Shown: piece after piece, positions 33,692 through 41,930 of the stretch | Layout: the number at the start of each line of letters is the position of its first letter | How positions within the stretch are numbered: position 1 is the stretch's first letter | Source: Clostridia bacterium | Lineage (GTDB): Bacteria; Bacillota; Clostridia; Christensenellales; Aristaeellaceae | DNA: 64,000 nt | Assembly: GCA_030530315.1 (NCBI GenBank) | Contig: JAUMVG010000002.1 | Coordinates: 35,591 to 99,590, forward strand | Direction: 5' to 3' | The notes under the pieces: model-generated | The model's input: only the letters and a program-made list of their open reading frames with translations | Told to the model about the DNA's origin: nothing | Database searches by the model: none | Program-made: the position numbers and the translations under genes

Positions 33692-34072
33692 ATGAAGAAG
33701 TTGGTTGCGAAAAAAGATATCCCCTGTATGGCGTGTTTGAGCTGCGTGCGCGCCTGCTCCGAGGCTTTTTACAAGGTGTTTGACCAGGCCAAGAGCTGCA
33801 TCCAGATCGTGGACAACAAGGGCGACGCCAAGGTCAAGACCTGCATCCAGTGCGGCAAGTGCGCCCGGACCTGTCCCAACAACGCCATCACCCAGAACCC
33901 CAAGACCGGCGTGTACATGATCAACAAGAAGCTGTGCACCGCTTGCGGCGAGTGCGTGAAGGCGTGTCCCATGCAGGTCATGACCCTGGGCGAGACCGCC
34001 ACCAAGTGCATCGCCTGCGGCATCTGCGCCAAGGCCTGCCCCATGGATCTGCTGGAGGTCGTCGAGAAGTAA
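33692..34072 (+). CDS. Ferredoxin-like protein with four [4Fe-4S] motifs (CooF/HycB-like)
   Basis: 126 residues from the ATG at 33692, after TTGGAGG. Four Cys clusters: CMACLSCVRAC (~11-21), CIQCGKCARTCP (~50-61), CTACGECVKACP (~78-89) and CIACGICAKACP (~105-116). CooF-type proteins carry electrons between CODH and hydrogenase or other partners. It is divergently transcribed from cooS with ~400 bp between start codons, so it is the probable redox partner of CooS. There is no hydrogenase in the window. Confidence 0.85.
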   Translation: MKKLVAKKDIPCMACLSCVRACSEAFYKVFDQAKSCIQIVDNKGDAKVKTCIQCGKCARTCPNNAITQNPKTGVYMINKKLCTACGECVKACPMQVMTLGETATKCIACGICAKACPMDLLEVVEK

Positions 34073-34101
34073 GCCCGTAAAGCGATATGGGGGATGCGTC
34101 C

Positions 34102-34620
34102 ATGAAGTATGAGCGTACAAACATTCCCGCCGCTCCCATGCTCTTTTTCTGGGAGGACACCGGCGCGGTCGACGAGGGCTGCCTCTGCCAGTGGCACCGC
34201 TGCGGGTTTGAGGCCGACGGCGTGCGCTACAATACCGCCGAGCAGTACATGATGGCCCACAAGGCGCTGCTGTTCGGGGACGACTTTATCTTCCGCGCCA
34301 TCCTGGATACCGATGACCCGGACCAACAGAAGGCGCTGGGCCGCATGGTGTCTGGCTTTGTTCCGGAAGTGTGGGAGGCAAACAAATACGCCATCGTCCG
34401 GGACGGAAACCTGGCGAAGTTCAGCCAGAATCCGGAACTGCGCGCATATCTGCTGGGCACGGGGGATGCCGTGCTGGTTGAAGCCAGTCCGGATGACGCC
34501 ATCTGGGGAATCGGCCTGGACGCGGAGGATCCCCGAGCCCGGGACCCGTTCCAATGGCAGGGCGAGAATCTGCTGGGATTTGCGCTGATGGAGGTGCGGG
34601 ATCTGCTGCGCGAGGGCTGA
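34102..34620 (+). CDS. NADAR-family (YbiA-like) N-glycosidase
   Basis: 172 residues from the ATG at 34102; another ATG at 34087 is possible. The NADAR landmarks are FFWEDTGAVDEG start, YNTAEQYMMAHKALLFGD (the E-x4-M-x3-K type motif), WEANKYAIVRDGNLAKFSQNPELRAYLLGT and a C-terminal DAIWGIGL...NLLGFALMEVRD. Members act on riboflavin intermediates or on ADP-ribose conjugates. Here the protein follows the ferredoxin after ~30 nt and is closed by a terminator. A tie to CODH metabolism is not supported beyond position. Confidence 0.85.
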   Translation: MKYERTNIPAAPMLFFWEDTGAVDEGCLCQWHRCGFEADGVRYNTAEQYMMAHKALLFGDDFIFRAILDTDDPDQQKALGRMVSGFVPEVWEANKYAIVRDGNLAKFSQNPELRAYLLGTGDAVLVEASPDDAIWGIGLDAEDPRARDPFQWQGENLLGFALMEVRDLLREG

Positions 34621-34672
34621 GCCCGAGGGACAATCGGATCCCGGCATGGATCGACACAAATGCATATATCAA

Positions 34673-34712
34673 TGGGCGGGAGCGTCATTGCGGCGCTCCC
34701 GCCCGTTTGCGT
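34673..34712 (+). terminator. Terminator after the NADAR gene
   Basis: Stem GGGCGGGAGCG/CGCTCCCGCCC with loop, then GTTTGCGTTT. Confidence 0.75.
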
Positions 34713-34823
34713 TTCGAGGACCGTATCTGTGTAAAATTACGCAGTGGGGTTCACGAAGGCCCCCTCGAGCGGCGTCTATTGGGTAGATGCAGGCGGATTT
34801 CCGCCGCGAGAGGAGGCATTGGA

Positions 34824-37067
34824 ATGAAAACCCTGTGGAAGCTGCTGGCGGCGCTGGCCTGCGCCGTGCTGCTCGGTTCGGCCGGAGCCGAGGAGAACCT
34901 CCTGCTGTCGACCGTGGACGGCGACATCGTGGAGCGAATGCTGTCTGACGGCGAGACCCTGTACGCCATCGGCGCGAAGCTGTACACCTGGCGTCCGGGG
35001 AACGAGGCCCTCGAGGTCTGGGAGGACGCCGTAGAACTGCCGAAGCCTGAGGACAAAGCCGACAGCTTCATGGACGGATGGAGAACCGCCTTCGACGGCG
35101 CGACCCTCTTCCTGAACGACGGCAGGCTGCAAGGGGCCCGATTCACCACTGACGAGGAGGGCTTTCCGACGGCCTTCCAGGTCTTCGATGTCGTCCTGGA
35201 GGACGGGGCTGCCAGGGCCGGGAACGTGCGGACGCTGGGCGTTCCCGAGGCCCTTGAGGATGCGAACGGCCTGGAAAGGATCGTGGACGCGCTGGCGCGG
35301 GAGGGCGTGCTGTATCTGCTGGCGGGATGGGACGGCAATCTTCTCGTCACGGTGGACAGCCAGGCCGGAAGTCCGCATGTCGAGAAATTGGGGGACTGGG
35401 CGGAACGCCGCCTGCTGGATACGCCGTCGGGCGTCCTGCTGGCGGAAAGCGACTTTGATCAAACCCGGCTGTTCCAAGTGGAAACGGACGGAAGTCTGGA
35501 ATTGATTTGCGAGCTGCCGATCTCTGCGAAGGGATTTGCCGCCCTTCAAAGCTCGGAGGAGGTGTTCGCCTCGGTGGAAGGACGGATCTGTCCCATCGAT
35601 CCGGCATCGGGAACGCAGGGGACTGCTGCGACGGCGCTGCCGGTGGAGCCGACTCGCGCCGCGCTGATGGACGACGGACGGCTCTATGCGGCGTCGGTGA
35701 GCGAGTACGTCGCGGTGATGGATGTCTCCGGCGAGCTGCCGGAGGACGATGTGCTGGTCGTGCGGGGCAATCCCAGCATGTTCGACGGCATCATGCTGGA
35801 GTTTGCCGTCGCCCATCCGGAGGTTAAGCCCGTCCTGATCGAGGACGGCGTGGGCGGGGAGCTGCTGGACCAGATGCTCACCCGCAGCACTGAAGCGGAC
35901 GTGTACGTGCTCCAGACGGACTTCGATTCGGCCTTCGACGCGCTGGTGGATCGGGGCTATGCGCTGCCGCTGGATTCCAGCGAGGCGCTGTCCGGGCTCA
36001 TCGGGCGCATGTATCCCGGCGTTCAGAGGAAGCTGTGCCGCAACGGCGTGCCAATGGCGCTGCCGCTGGAGGTCTACGGCGAAGGTATCGGCGTGGGTGA
36101 GGCGCTGCTCGACAAGCTCGGCTTTGCGCTGGAGGACGTGCCGGACACCTGGCAGGGTTTCCTGGACTTCCTTCAGGACGACATTCGGCCGCGGCTGGGC
36201 CTGTTGGGGGAGCACGACCGCTTTACCTACGATGGCATGACCGAGGGGGACTTTCGCTGGACGCTTCGTAACGAGATATTGAACGATTGGGTCTGGTGCT
36301 CGGAGGCCTCCGGGGTGGTGCCAGACTATGGTGACCCGAGGCTCGCGGCGCTGCTGGAGCGCGTGGAACAGATGGATTTGACAGACTTCGGTCTGGAAGA
36401 GGATGAGGAGCAAGATGACGGCTTCTTTGGCGGCGGATACAGCTGGGGCGGCGATACCGAATACCTGGTCCACATGAACACGCCGTGCACCCTTGTGTCG
36501 TATGACGGCGTCGATGGAACACCGCTGCTGCTGGGGTTTGGGGACGATCTTCCCGGCACGATGGCCCTGAACCTGAAGGTCGCCCTCATCAGCCCCTATA
36601 CCCGGCATCCCGAGGCTGCTACGGAACTTCTGGAGCTGATTGCTGATAAGCTTGACCCGACTGTGGTCTATTCTCTGTGCCCGGACATGACTGAACCCCT
36701 CCAGAGACCTGATAAGGACGAAATCATAGGCATAAACGAAGAGGAGATCGCCCGCCTTCAGGCAGAACTGGAGACGGCGGAGCCCCGGGACCGGCAGATG
36801 CTGGAAGAGACGCTGGCACAGTGGCAGCAGGATCTGGACGCCTTCATGGAAAGCGGCATATGGCTGATTCCCGAGAAAAAACTCAATTGGTATCGTGCCC
36901 ATGACGACCGCGTGATCGCGCAAAGCCCCACGTGGTTCGAGCGAGACGGCACCGGAGAGGCCGGTGAGCTGTTGAGGCAGTACGATGCCGGCCTGATCTC
37001 CACCCGGGAATTCCTGGCCTCTGTGGACCAGAAGTCCCGTATGCAGGCGCTGGAGGAGGGATATTGA
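34824..37067 (+). CDS. Large secreted protein with solute-binding (SBP family 1-like) C-terminal half
   Basis: 747 residues from the ATG at 34824 (AGAGGAGG upstream). Signal peptide LWKLLAALACAVLLGSAGAEE, cut after AGA, with no lipobox. Residues ~25-310 are beta-rich with repeated strand pairs (LYAIGAKLYTWRPG, VLYLLAGWDGNLLVTVD, GRLYAASVSEYVAVMD), like a propeller. Residues ~315-740 resemble an ABC solute-binding protein: MFDGIMLEFAVAHPEVKPV, DVYVLQTDFDSAFDALVDRGYALPLD, MALPLEVYGEGIGV and an all-helical end. No transporter genes are adjacent. A fused sensor or binding role outside the cell is plausible. Confidence 0.65.
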   Translation: MKTLWKLLAALACAVLLGSAGAEENLLLSTVDGDIVERMLSDGETLYAIGAKLYTWRPGNEALEVWEDAVELPKPEDKADSFMDGWRTAFDGATLFLNDGRLQGARFTTDEEGFPTAFQVFDVVLEDGAARAGNVRTLGVPEALEDANGLERIVDALAREGVLYLLAGWDGNLLVTVDSQAGSPHVEKLGDWAERRLLDTPSGVLLAESDFDQTRLFQVETDGSLELICELPISAKGFAALQSSEEVFASVEGRICPIDPASGTQGTAATALPVEPTRAALMDDGRLYAASVSEYVAVMDVSGELPEDDVLVVRGNPSMFDGIMLEFAVAHPEVKPVLIEDGVGGELLDQMLTRSTEADVYVLQTDFDSAFDALVDRGYALPLDSSEALSGLIGRMYPGVQRKLCRNGVPMALPLEVYGEGIGVGEALLDKLGFALEDVPDTWQGFLDFLQDDIRPRLGLLGEHDRFTYDGMTEGDFRWTLRNEILNDWVWCSEASGVVPDYGDPRLAALLERVEQMDLTDFGLEEDEEQDDGFFGGGYSWGGDTEYLVHMNTPCTLVSYDGVDGTPLLLGFGDDLPGTMALNLKVALISPYTRHPEAATELLELIADKLDPTVVYSLCPDMTEPLQRPDKDEIIGINEEEIARLQAELETAEPRDRQMLEETLAQWQQDLDAFMESGIWLIPEKKLNWYRAHDDRVIAQSPTWFERDGTGEAGELLRQYDAGLISTREFLASVDQKSRMQALEEGY

Positions 37068-37084
37068 ATATCCCCGGAGGCCCC

Positions 37085-37112
37085 TTGAAAGTTAATGAAC
37101 CTGTGCTATAAT
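37085..37112 (+). promoter_or_regulatory. Promoter of the MoxR-VWA operon
   Basis: TTGAAA (37085-37090), 16-nt spacer, TATAAT (37107-37112), 38 nt upstream of the GTG start. Confidence 0.7.
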
Positions 37113-37150
37113 CCTCCCATAGAAACGGAAATACGGGAGGATGGGTATTC

Positions 37151-38014
37151 GTGCGCCAGATTCTGGAACAACTGAAGGACAAGCTGAACGAGGAACAGTA
37201 CATCGCCGACGACGCGCTGGTGACGACGCTCTACATCGCCGTGAAGCTGAACCGGCCGCTGCTGATCGAAGGCGCGGCGGGCGTGGGCAAGACCGAGGTC
37301 GCCAAGGCGGCGGCGAAGGCCTTCGGGCGGGAGCTGGTGCGCCTGCAGTGCTACGAGGGACTGGACGAGTCCAAGGCGCTGTACGAGTGGAACTATCAGA
37401 AGCAGCTGCTGGCCATACAGATGGGCAATCAGGGCGGCGGACAGGCCATGAAGGACCTGTTCGGCGAGGAATACCTGCTGGAGAGGCCGCTGCTGAAGTC
37501 GATCCGCAGCGACGAGCCCGTGGTGCTGCTGGTGGACGAGATCGACAAGGCGGACGCAGAATTTGAAGCCTTCCTTCTGGAGCTCCTCAGCGAGATGCAG
37601 GTGACCATCCCCGAGTACGGCACCGTCCGCGCCCGCAGCATGCCCTTCATCGTGCTGACCAGCAACCACACGCGCCCCCTCTCCGAGGCGCTGCGAAGGC
37701 GGTGCGCCTACCTGTATCTGGAGTACCCGGACATTCCCAAGGAGATTTCCATACTGACGGCAAAGCTCCCCGGGCTGGACGAGGCCCTGGCGGCCCAGGT
37801 GGCCCGCGCCGTGGCCTATCTGCGCCAGAGCGACAACGTGACCAAGAAGCCCTCCGTGGCCGAGTCCCTGGACTGGGCCAGCGCGCTGATGGCCCTGGGC
37901 GTGGACGAGCTGGACGATGAGAGCGCCGCCGTGACCCTGGGGTTTGCCCTGAAGAACAACGACGATATTGCGCAGGTGCTGGACGATGACGAATTCATCC
38001 GAAGCTTCATTTGA
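37151..38014 (+). CDS. MoxR/CoxD-like AAA+ ATPase
   Basis: 287 residues, GTG start at 37151 after GGGAGG. Walker A IEGAAGVGKTEVAKAAA (~36-52), the CYEGLDESKALYEWNYQKQL block typical of the CoxD branch, Walker B VVLLVDEIDKADAEFEAFLLELL, sensor 1 FIVLTSNHTRPLSEALRRRC with the Arg finger. MoxR ATPases work with VWA proteins to insert cofactors or assemble complexes; CoxD is needed for the metal site of aerobic CODH. Here it overlaps or abuts a VWA protein with a Cys/His-rich N-terminus, 4 kb from cooS. Confidence 0.88.
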   Translation: MRQILEQLKDKLNEEQYIADDALVTTLYIAVKLNRPLLIEGAAGVGKTEVAKAAAKAFGRELVRLQCYEGLDESKALYEWNYQKQLLAIQMGNQGGGQAMKDLFGEEYLLERPLLKSIRSDEPVVLLVDEIDKADAEFEAFLLELLSEMQVTIPEYGTVRARSMPFIVLTSNHTRPLSEALRRRCAYLYLEYPDIPKEISILTAKLPGLDEALAAQVARAVAYLRQSDNVTKKPSVAESLDWASALMALGVDELDDESAAVTLGFALKNNDDIAQVLDDDEFIRSFI

Positions 38015-39596
38015 CAGGGAGATGCCTCTGAAAGCGGAGTACGGCAAAGAACAGACCGAAGTCTGCGCGGGCAATGAAGGCACGAACTGCCCCGGGAACT
38101 GCGATCATGGCTGTGGCAGCGACTGCGAAAGCGCTTCGGAGGCCTGCGAACACGGTCACTGCGGCTGCGGTCATCATACAGGGAACACCTGCGACCATCA
38201 CCACGGTGACTGCGGCCACCGACACGGGAGTTGCGACCAGCACCACGGTGACTGCGGCCACCATCACGGGAGTTGTGACCATCGTGGCGGGGACCACGGC
38301 GGCTGCGGTCATCACAACCACGTCCACCTGAAACCGACACCGGTCGGAAAACTGTCCGGCTTCGTCTATTTCCTCAGGAATCAGGGCCTTGCGGTGGGCA
38401 TCCGCGAGACGGAGGACGCCCTGAAAGCCCTGAGAATGGTCGGCTTTGAGGACCGGGAAACCGTTCGCGACGCGCTGCGGGCGATCTTTGCCGGTAGCCG
38501 CCGGGAGCAGGAGGTCTTCGACCGCTGCTTCAACCTGTACTTCGTCTCCCGGGAGCAGTTCGAGCAGAACCAGGCGGCTCTGGCCGAGGCGGAGCGGGAG
38601 CTGGAGGCGCGACGCCGGGAGCTGGAGGAGCGGCTGAGCGTCAACGGAAGGCCCATCGACATGCGTGAGGACCTGAAGGATGTGTACGCCCGCATGCCCC
38701 AGAGCGAGCGCGACCACCTGAAGGACGTGGTGGACAGGTTCTCGGAGAAGATGCAGCACGCGCCGAAGCTGTACGAGGGCTTCATCCGCTCGGTGTTCAT
38801 GAAGAGCCTGCTGGAGCAGCAGATGATCCTGGAGGACGCGGCGGAGGGCGCGCAGCAGGCGGACAGCGACGCGGACCTGCTGTTCCGGGACATCTCAAGT
38901 TTCAAGGAGACGGACATTCCCAAGGCCCACCAGCTGATCGACCAGGTCACCCGTCGCATCAACGGCGAGATCAGCGCTCGGCGCAAGAGCGCGGGCCGCT
39001 CCGCCGCGCTGGACTTCCGGCGCACCCTGCGGGCGGGGCTCTCCACGGGAGGGGCTCTGTGCAAGCTGCGCTACAAGCGCAGGCACAGCCGCAAAAAGCA
39101 CGTGGTGATGCTGTGCGACGTGTCCGGCTCGATGCTCCAGTTTTCTGAGTTCGCCATACGTTTTTTGAAATCGCTCTCCGAAGTCTCCGACCATTCGGAC
39201 ATTTTCCTGTTCTCGGAGCAGGTGCAGAAGGTGAATCCCTTCGCGCTGCAGAACATGGACCGGTTCAGCGGCTACGTGCGCTCCTCCGGCGTGTGGGGCC
39301 GGGGCACGAACATCGGCGCGGCGCTGGACGTACTGCTGGCGGCGAGCCCGGCGGTGCTCACGCCGGGGACGGTGCTGCTCATCCTCAGCGACGGCAAGTC
39401 CGTAGATGTCGACCGGGCAGAGGCCGGATTGATCCGGGCGGCCCGAGCTGCGGGCAGCGTGGTGTGGATGAACCCGATCCCGGAGTCGAAGTGGCAGTAC
39501 CTGAAGGGCGCCACGCGGCTTCGGCAGCATTGCAGCATGGTGCCCTGCGGCACGCTGGACGAGCTGGCCCGGGCCTGCGCGAAGCTGATCGGGTAA
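37986..39596 (+). CDS. CoxE-like VWA protein with a Cys/His-rich repeat domain
   Basis: 536 residues from the ATG at 37986 (weak AGGTG upstream, overlapping the MoxR gene); an ATG at 38022 is the alternative but has its GGGAG directly adjacent. Residues ~20-115 hold 14 Cys and about 20 His, including two 14-residue repeats (CDHHHGDCGHRHGS, CDQHHGDCGHHHGS) coded by 42-nt tandem units at 38190-38231 and 38232-38273 and a decayed third. Then a helical region (~130-330) and the VWA domain (~350-530) with the MIDAS motif DVSGSMLQFS and SDGKSVDVD. Such domains bind soft metals. Nickel storage or insertion for CODH/ACS is my inference. It is the partner of the MoxR ATPase. Confidence 0.82.
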   Translation: MTNSSEASFDREMPLKAEYGKEQTEVCAGNEGTNCPGNCDHGCGSDCESASEACEHGHCGCGHHTGNTCDHHHGDCGHRHGSCDQHHGDCGHHHGSCDHRGGDHGGCGHHNHVHLKPTPVGKLSGFVYFLRNQGLAVGIRETEDALKALRMVGFEDRETVRDALRAIFAGSRREQEVFDRCFNLYFVSREQFEQNQAALAEAERELEARRRELEERLSVNGRPIDMREDLKDVYARMPQSERDHLKDVVDRFSEKMQHAPKLYEGFIRSVFMKSLLEQQMILEDAAEGAQQADSDADLLFRDISSFKETDIPKAHQLIDQVTRRINGEISARRKSAGRSAALDFRRTLRAGLSTGGALCKLRYKRRHSRKKHVVMLCDVSGSMLQFSEFAIRFLKSLSEVSDHSDIFLFSEQVQKVNPFALQNMDRFSGYVRSSGVWGRGTNIGAALDVLLAASPAVLTPGTVLLILSDGKSVDVDRAEAGLIRAARAAGSVVWMNPIPESKWQYLKGATRLRQHCSMVPCGTLDELARACAKLIG

Positions 39597-39625
39597 AACC
39601 GGGCGGTTAAATCCACGTGAAATGT

Positions 39626-39654
39626 TTGACTTTTGCCCGTGGCGGCGCTACAAT
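39626..39654 (+). promoter_or_regulatory. Promoter of the metA leader
   Basis: TTGACT (39626-39631), 17-nt spacer, TACAAT (39649-39654), 30 nt before the leader ORF. Confidence 0.8.
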
Positions 39655-39683
39655 ACTGTAAAACGTTGCAAAGAGGTAGGAAT

Positions 39684-39740
39684 ATGACGCGAAACCGCCG
39701 CAGTATGCGCATGGGCAGGATGCCGCAGCAGCCTGCTTGA
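39684..39740 (+). CDS. Met/Arg-rich leader peptide ahead of metA
   Basis: 18-codon ORF, MTRNRRSMRMGRMPQQPA, with AAGAGGTAGG upstream. It has Met at 1, 8, 10 and 13 and five Arg. It lies between a consensus promoter and a strong terminator, and the next gene is metA. This is the layout of a transcription attenuator in which ribosome stalling at Met codons would stop the terminator from forming. A possible antiterminator pair is CCTGCTT (39732-39738) with AAGCGG in the terminator, but it is short. Not tested; many Clostridia use riboswitches or T-boxes for this purpose instead. Confidence 0.5.
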   Translation: MTRNRRSMRMGRMPQQPA

Positions 39741-39761
39741 TTCGCGTCGCCGATCGCGCGG

Positions 39762-39796
39762 AAAGGGGAAGCGGGCTTGGCCGCTTCCCCTTTTTA
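39762..39796 (+). terminator. Terminator inside the metA leader
   Basis: Stem AAAGGGGAAGCGG/CCGCTTCCCCTTT, loop GCTTGG, tail TTTTT. It sits 21 nt after the leader-peptide stop and 134 nt before metA. Confidence 0.85.
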
Positions 39797-39930
39797 AAAA
39801 AGACATCGGAATGCTTTCCGGCTCGGCGGGTTCCGGAGGAACACGCCGACAATCAATGTTATGAACGGGACGGGGAAGGATTTCAGGCGCGTGAGCGCCC
39901 GAATATCGCCGCCCGACAGGAGGTAAGACC

Positions 39931-40848
39931 ATGCCGATCAAGATTCCCAACAGTTTGCCCGCCACCGGGGTGCTCGAGAGCGAAAATATATTCGTCATCA
40001 CCGAATCGCGGGCCATCAGCCAGGATATCCGTCCGCTGCACATCCTGCTGCTGAACCTGATGCCCACAAAGGTGGCCACGGAGACCCAGTTGGCCCGCGT
40101 GCTGGGAAACACGCCCCTGCAGGTGGAGCTGGAGCTGCTGCAGGTGCGCTCCCACGAATCCAGGAACGTGTCCCAGGAGCACATGCTGGCCTTCTACAAG
40201 ACCTTCGACATGGTGCGCGAGAACCGCTACGACGGCATGATCATCACCGGCGCGCCGGTGGAACACCTGCCCTTTGAAGAGGTGGACTACTGGGACGAGC
40301 TGTGCGAGATCATGGAGTGGAGCAAGACCCACGTGCACAGCACCTTCCACATCTGCTGGGGGGCGCAGGCGGGCCTCTACTACCACTACGGCATCAAAAA
40401 GTATGGCCTCGGCAAGAAGCTGTTCGGCGTGTTTCCCCATGTGGTGGAGCGCCGCAGCTCCATATTGTTCCGGGGCTTTGACGACGTGTTCATGGTGCCC
40501 CATTCCCGCCACACCACCATCCGTCGGGAGGACGTGGAGGCTGTGCCGCAGCTGAAGATCCTGGCCTCGTCGAAGCAGGCGGGCATCTATGCCATGGCCA
40601 CCGACCAGGGGCGCCAGGTGTTCATCACCGGCCACTCCGAGTATGACCCGGACACGCTGGAGCGGGAATACCTGCGGGACAAGAACGCGGGCCTGCCCAT
40701 CGAGGTGCCGAAGAACTACTACCCGGATGACGACGACACGCAGCCGCCGCTGATGAGCTGGCGGGCCCACGCCAACCTTCTGTACTCCAACTGGCTGAAC
40801 TACTTCGTCTATCAGAACACGCCCTACGACCTGAGCGAGATCAAGTGA
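39931..40848 (+). CDS. metA: Homoserine O-acetyltransferase (MetA type)
   Basis: 305 residues of the MetA/HTS glutamine-amidotransferase-like family: [30 protein letters not shown], the nucleophile Cys142 in [22 protein letters not shown], and the catalytic His in FITGHSEYD. Residue 111 is Glu in [14 protein letters not shown]; in this family Glu111 marks acetyl-CoA use and Gly111 succinyl-CoA use, so the product should be O-acetylhomoserine. That fits an acetyl-CoA-rich acetogen. AGGAGG precedes the ATG at 39931. Upstream are a leader ORF and terminator that may control it. Confidence 0.92.
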   Translation: MPIKIPNSLPATGVLESENIFVITESRAISQDIRPLHILLLNLMPTKVATETQLARVLGNTPLQVELELLQVRSHESRNVSQEHMLAFYKTFDMVRENRYDGMIITGAPVEHLPFEEVDYWDELCEIMEWSKTHVHSTFHICWGAQAGLYYHYGIKKYGLGKKLFGVFPHVVERRSSILFRGFDDVFMVPHSRHTTIRREDVEAVPQLKILASSKQAGIYAMATDQGRQVFITGHSEYDPDTLEREYLRDKNAGLPIEVPKNYYPDDDDTQPPLMSWRAHANLLYSNWLNYFVYQNTPYDLSEIK

Positions 40849-40865
40849 CGCCGAGGAGGATGCCC

Positions 40866-41426
40866 ATGAGACACGGAGGAACGAAGCGGCTCGAGACCGA
40901 GCGCCTGGTTCTGCGCCGATTCACGGCGGAGGACGCCCCGCAGATGTACGCCAACTGGGCCTCGGACCCGGTCGTCACGGAGTTCCTGACCTGGCCGACC
41001 CACGATTCCGTGGAAGTCACCCGGCAGGTGCTGGCCTCCTGGGCGGAAGGCTATGCCCGTCCGGACGCCTACAACTGGGCGCTGGAGCTGAAGGAAAACG
41101 GCGAGGTCATCGGCAGCCTGAGCGTCGTTCGGGCGGACGACGACATCGGCGAGCTGGAGTTGGGCTGGTGCATGAGCCGGGCACAGTGGGGCAGGGGACT
41201 GATGCCAGAGGCCGCCGCCGCGGTGGTCAGCTACCTGTTTGACGAGGTCAGCGCGAACAGGATCTGCGCCAAGCACGACGTGAACAACCCGAAGTCCGGC
41301 CGCGTGATGCAGAAGATCGGCATGCGCCCGGAGGGCGTGCACCGCCAGGCCGGGCGAAACAACAAGGGCATCGTGGACCTCGCGGTCTACGCGATGCTGG
41401 CCTCCGACCGACGGGAAGGCAAATGA
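40866..41426 (+). CDS. GNAT N-acetyltransferase (RimJ/RimL-like)
   Basis: 186 residues from the ATG at 40866, which is 6 nt after GAGGAGG; ATG 40860 and GTG 40845 are less well placed. LETERLVLRRFTAEDAPQMYANWASDPVVTEFL at the start, then ELGWCMSRAQWGRGLMPEAAAAVVSYLFDEV (the acetyl-CoA pyrophosphate loop Q-x-G-R-G) and ANRICAKHDVNNPKSGRVMQKIGMRPEG. The family acetylates ribosomal proteins, antibiotics or small amines. It overlaps metA's end region, so it is likely co-transcribed. Confidence 0.87.
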   Translation: MRHGGTKRLETERLVLRRFTAEDAPQMYANWASDPVVTEFLTWPTHDSVEVTRQVLASWAEGYARPDAYNWALELKENGEVIGSLSVVRADDDIGELELGWCMSRAQWGRGLMPEAAAAVVSYLFDEVSANRICAKHDVNNPKSGRVMQKIGMRPEGVHRQAGRNNKGIVDLAVYAMLASDRREGK

Positions 41427-41489
41427 GGTTTCTTTTGAATGAATCCCCCTGCCGCGCTTGACGGAACAGGGGATTCAAATTATAATGGA

Positions 41490-41718
41490 ACTGGCTTCCG
41501 CGCGTCCGTGGTTGAAAGTCGATGCCAGTCGCAGGCGAAACGATCCACGTAAGCCGGGAAAACTCCGGTGAGCATGGTGCGGCTTAGAAGTAAGACCTGC
41601 CAACATCTATATTTCACGTTGAGAGAAGCAGTAGTGGGGAGGCATGAGGCCTTAGGAGCGAACCTTCCAGCAGGCGAGTGTGGGGTCAAAGACCAGGTCG
41701 GGCGCGGAAGCCGTTTTA
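41490..41718 (+). ncRNA. HEARO / omega-RNA-like structured RNA without an adjacent nuclease gene
   Basis: The ~229-base block begins ACTGGCTTCC and its ends pair in several stems: ACTGGC/GCCAGT (41490-41495 with 41524-41529), AAGCC/GGCTT around CCGGGAAAACTCCGG, CCTG/CAGG around a large middle region, and a final GGTCAAAGACC hairpin. This order and wording match my recollection of the guide RNA of IscB/IsrB (HEARO), in which the 5' flank acts as guide. The guide would be the ~16 bases before 41490. No IscB or IsrB ORF follows: the MITE-like repeat starts right after it. Assignment is by eye; a covariance search is needed. Confidence 0.55.
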
Positions 41719-41878
41719 GGGTATCTCTGAAAACTCTCATCGCCGCCAGACGGCTGAATTTCGGCCATCTTCGTCTTGCAAAAGCCTTGACTGCCCGCCA
41801 GGCGGCCTGCGTCTTTTGCAAGCCAAAACTGACTAAAACTCATCGCGTCGGTCGTCGCGTTAGTTTTTGAAGGTACCC
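41719..41878. repeat. MITE-like dispersed repeat, copy 2
   Basis: 160-bp copy of the element at 6272-6430, with ends GGGTATCTCTGAAAAC and GTTTTTGAAGGTACCC and the same inner CTTGCAAAA/TTTTGCAAG palindrome. It directly follows the omega-RNA-like block. Confidence 0.75.
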
Positions 41879-41898
41879 TTTTGCGCCGGGACACATAA

Positions 41899-41930
41899 GA
41901 TCCGCACGGGTTGCGGAACTCTTTTTTGTT
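41899..41930 (+). terminator. Terminator downstream of the repeat
   Basis: Stem TCCGCA/TGCGGA with loop CGGGT and a CTTTTTTG tail. It would end any transcript of the RNA-plus-repeat block. Confidence 0.7.

Noticed and set aside
38190-38290. 42-bp tandem units considered as a CRISPR-like array
   Set aside because: The units have no spacers, are in frame and encode the Cys/His repeat of the VWA protein.
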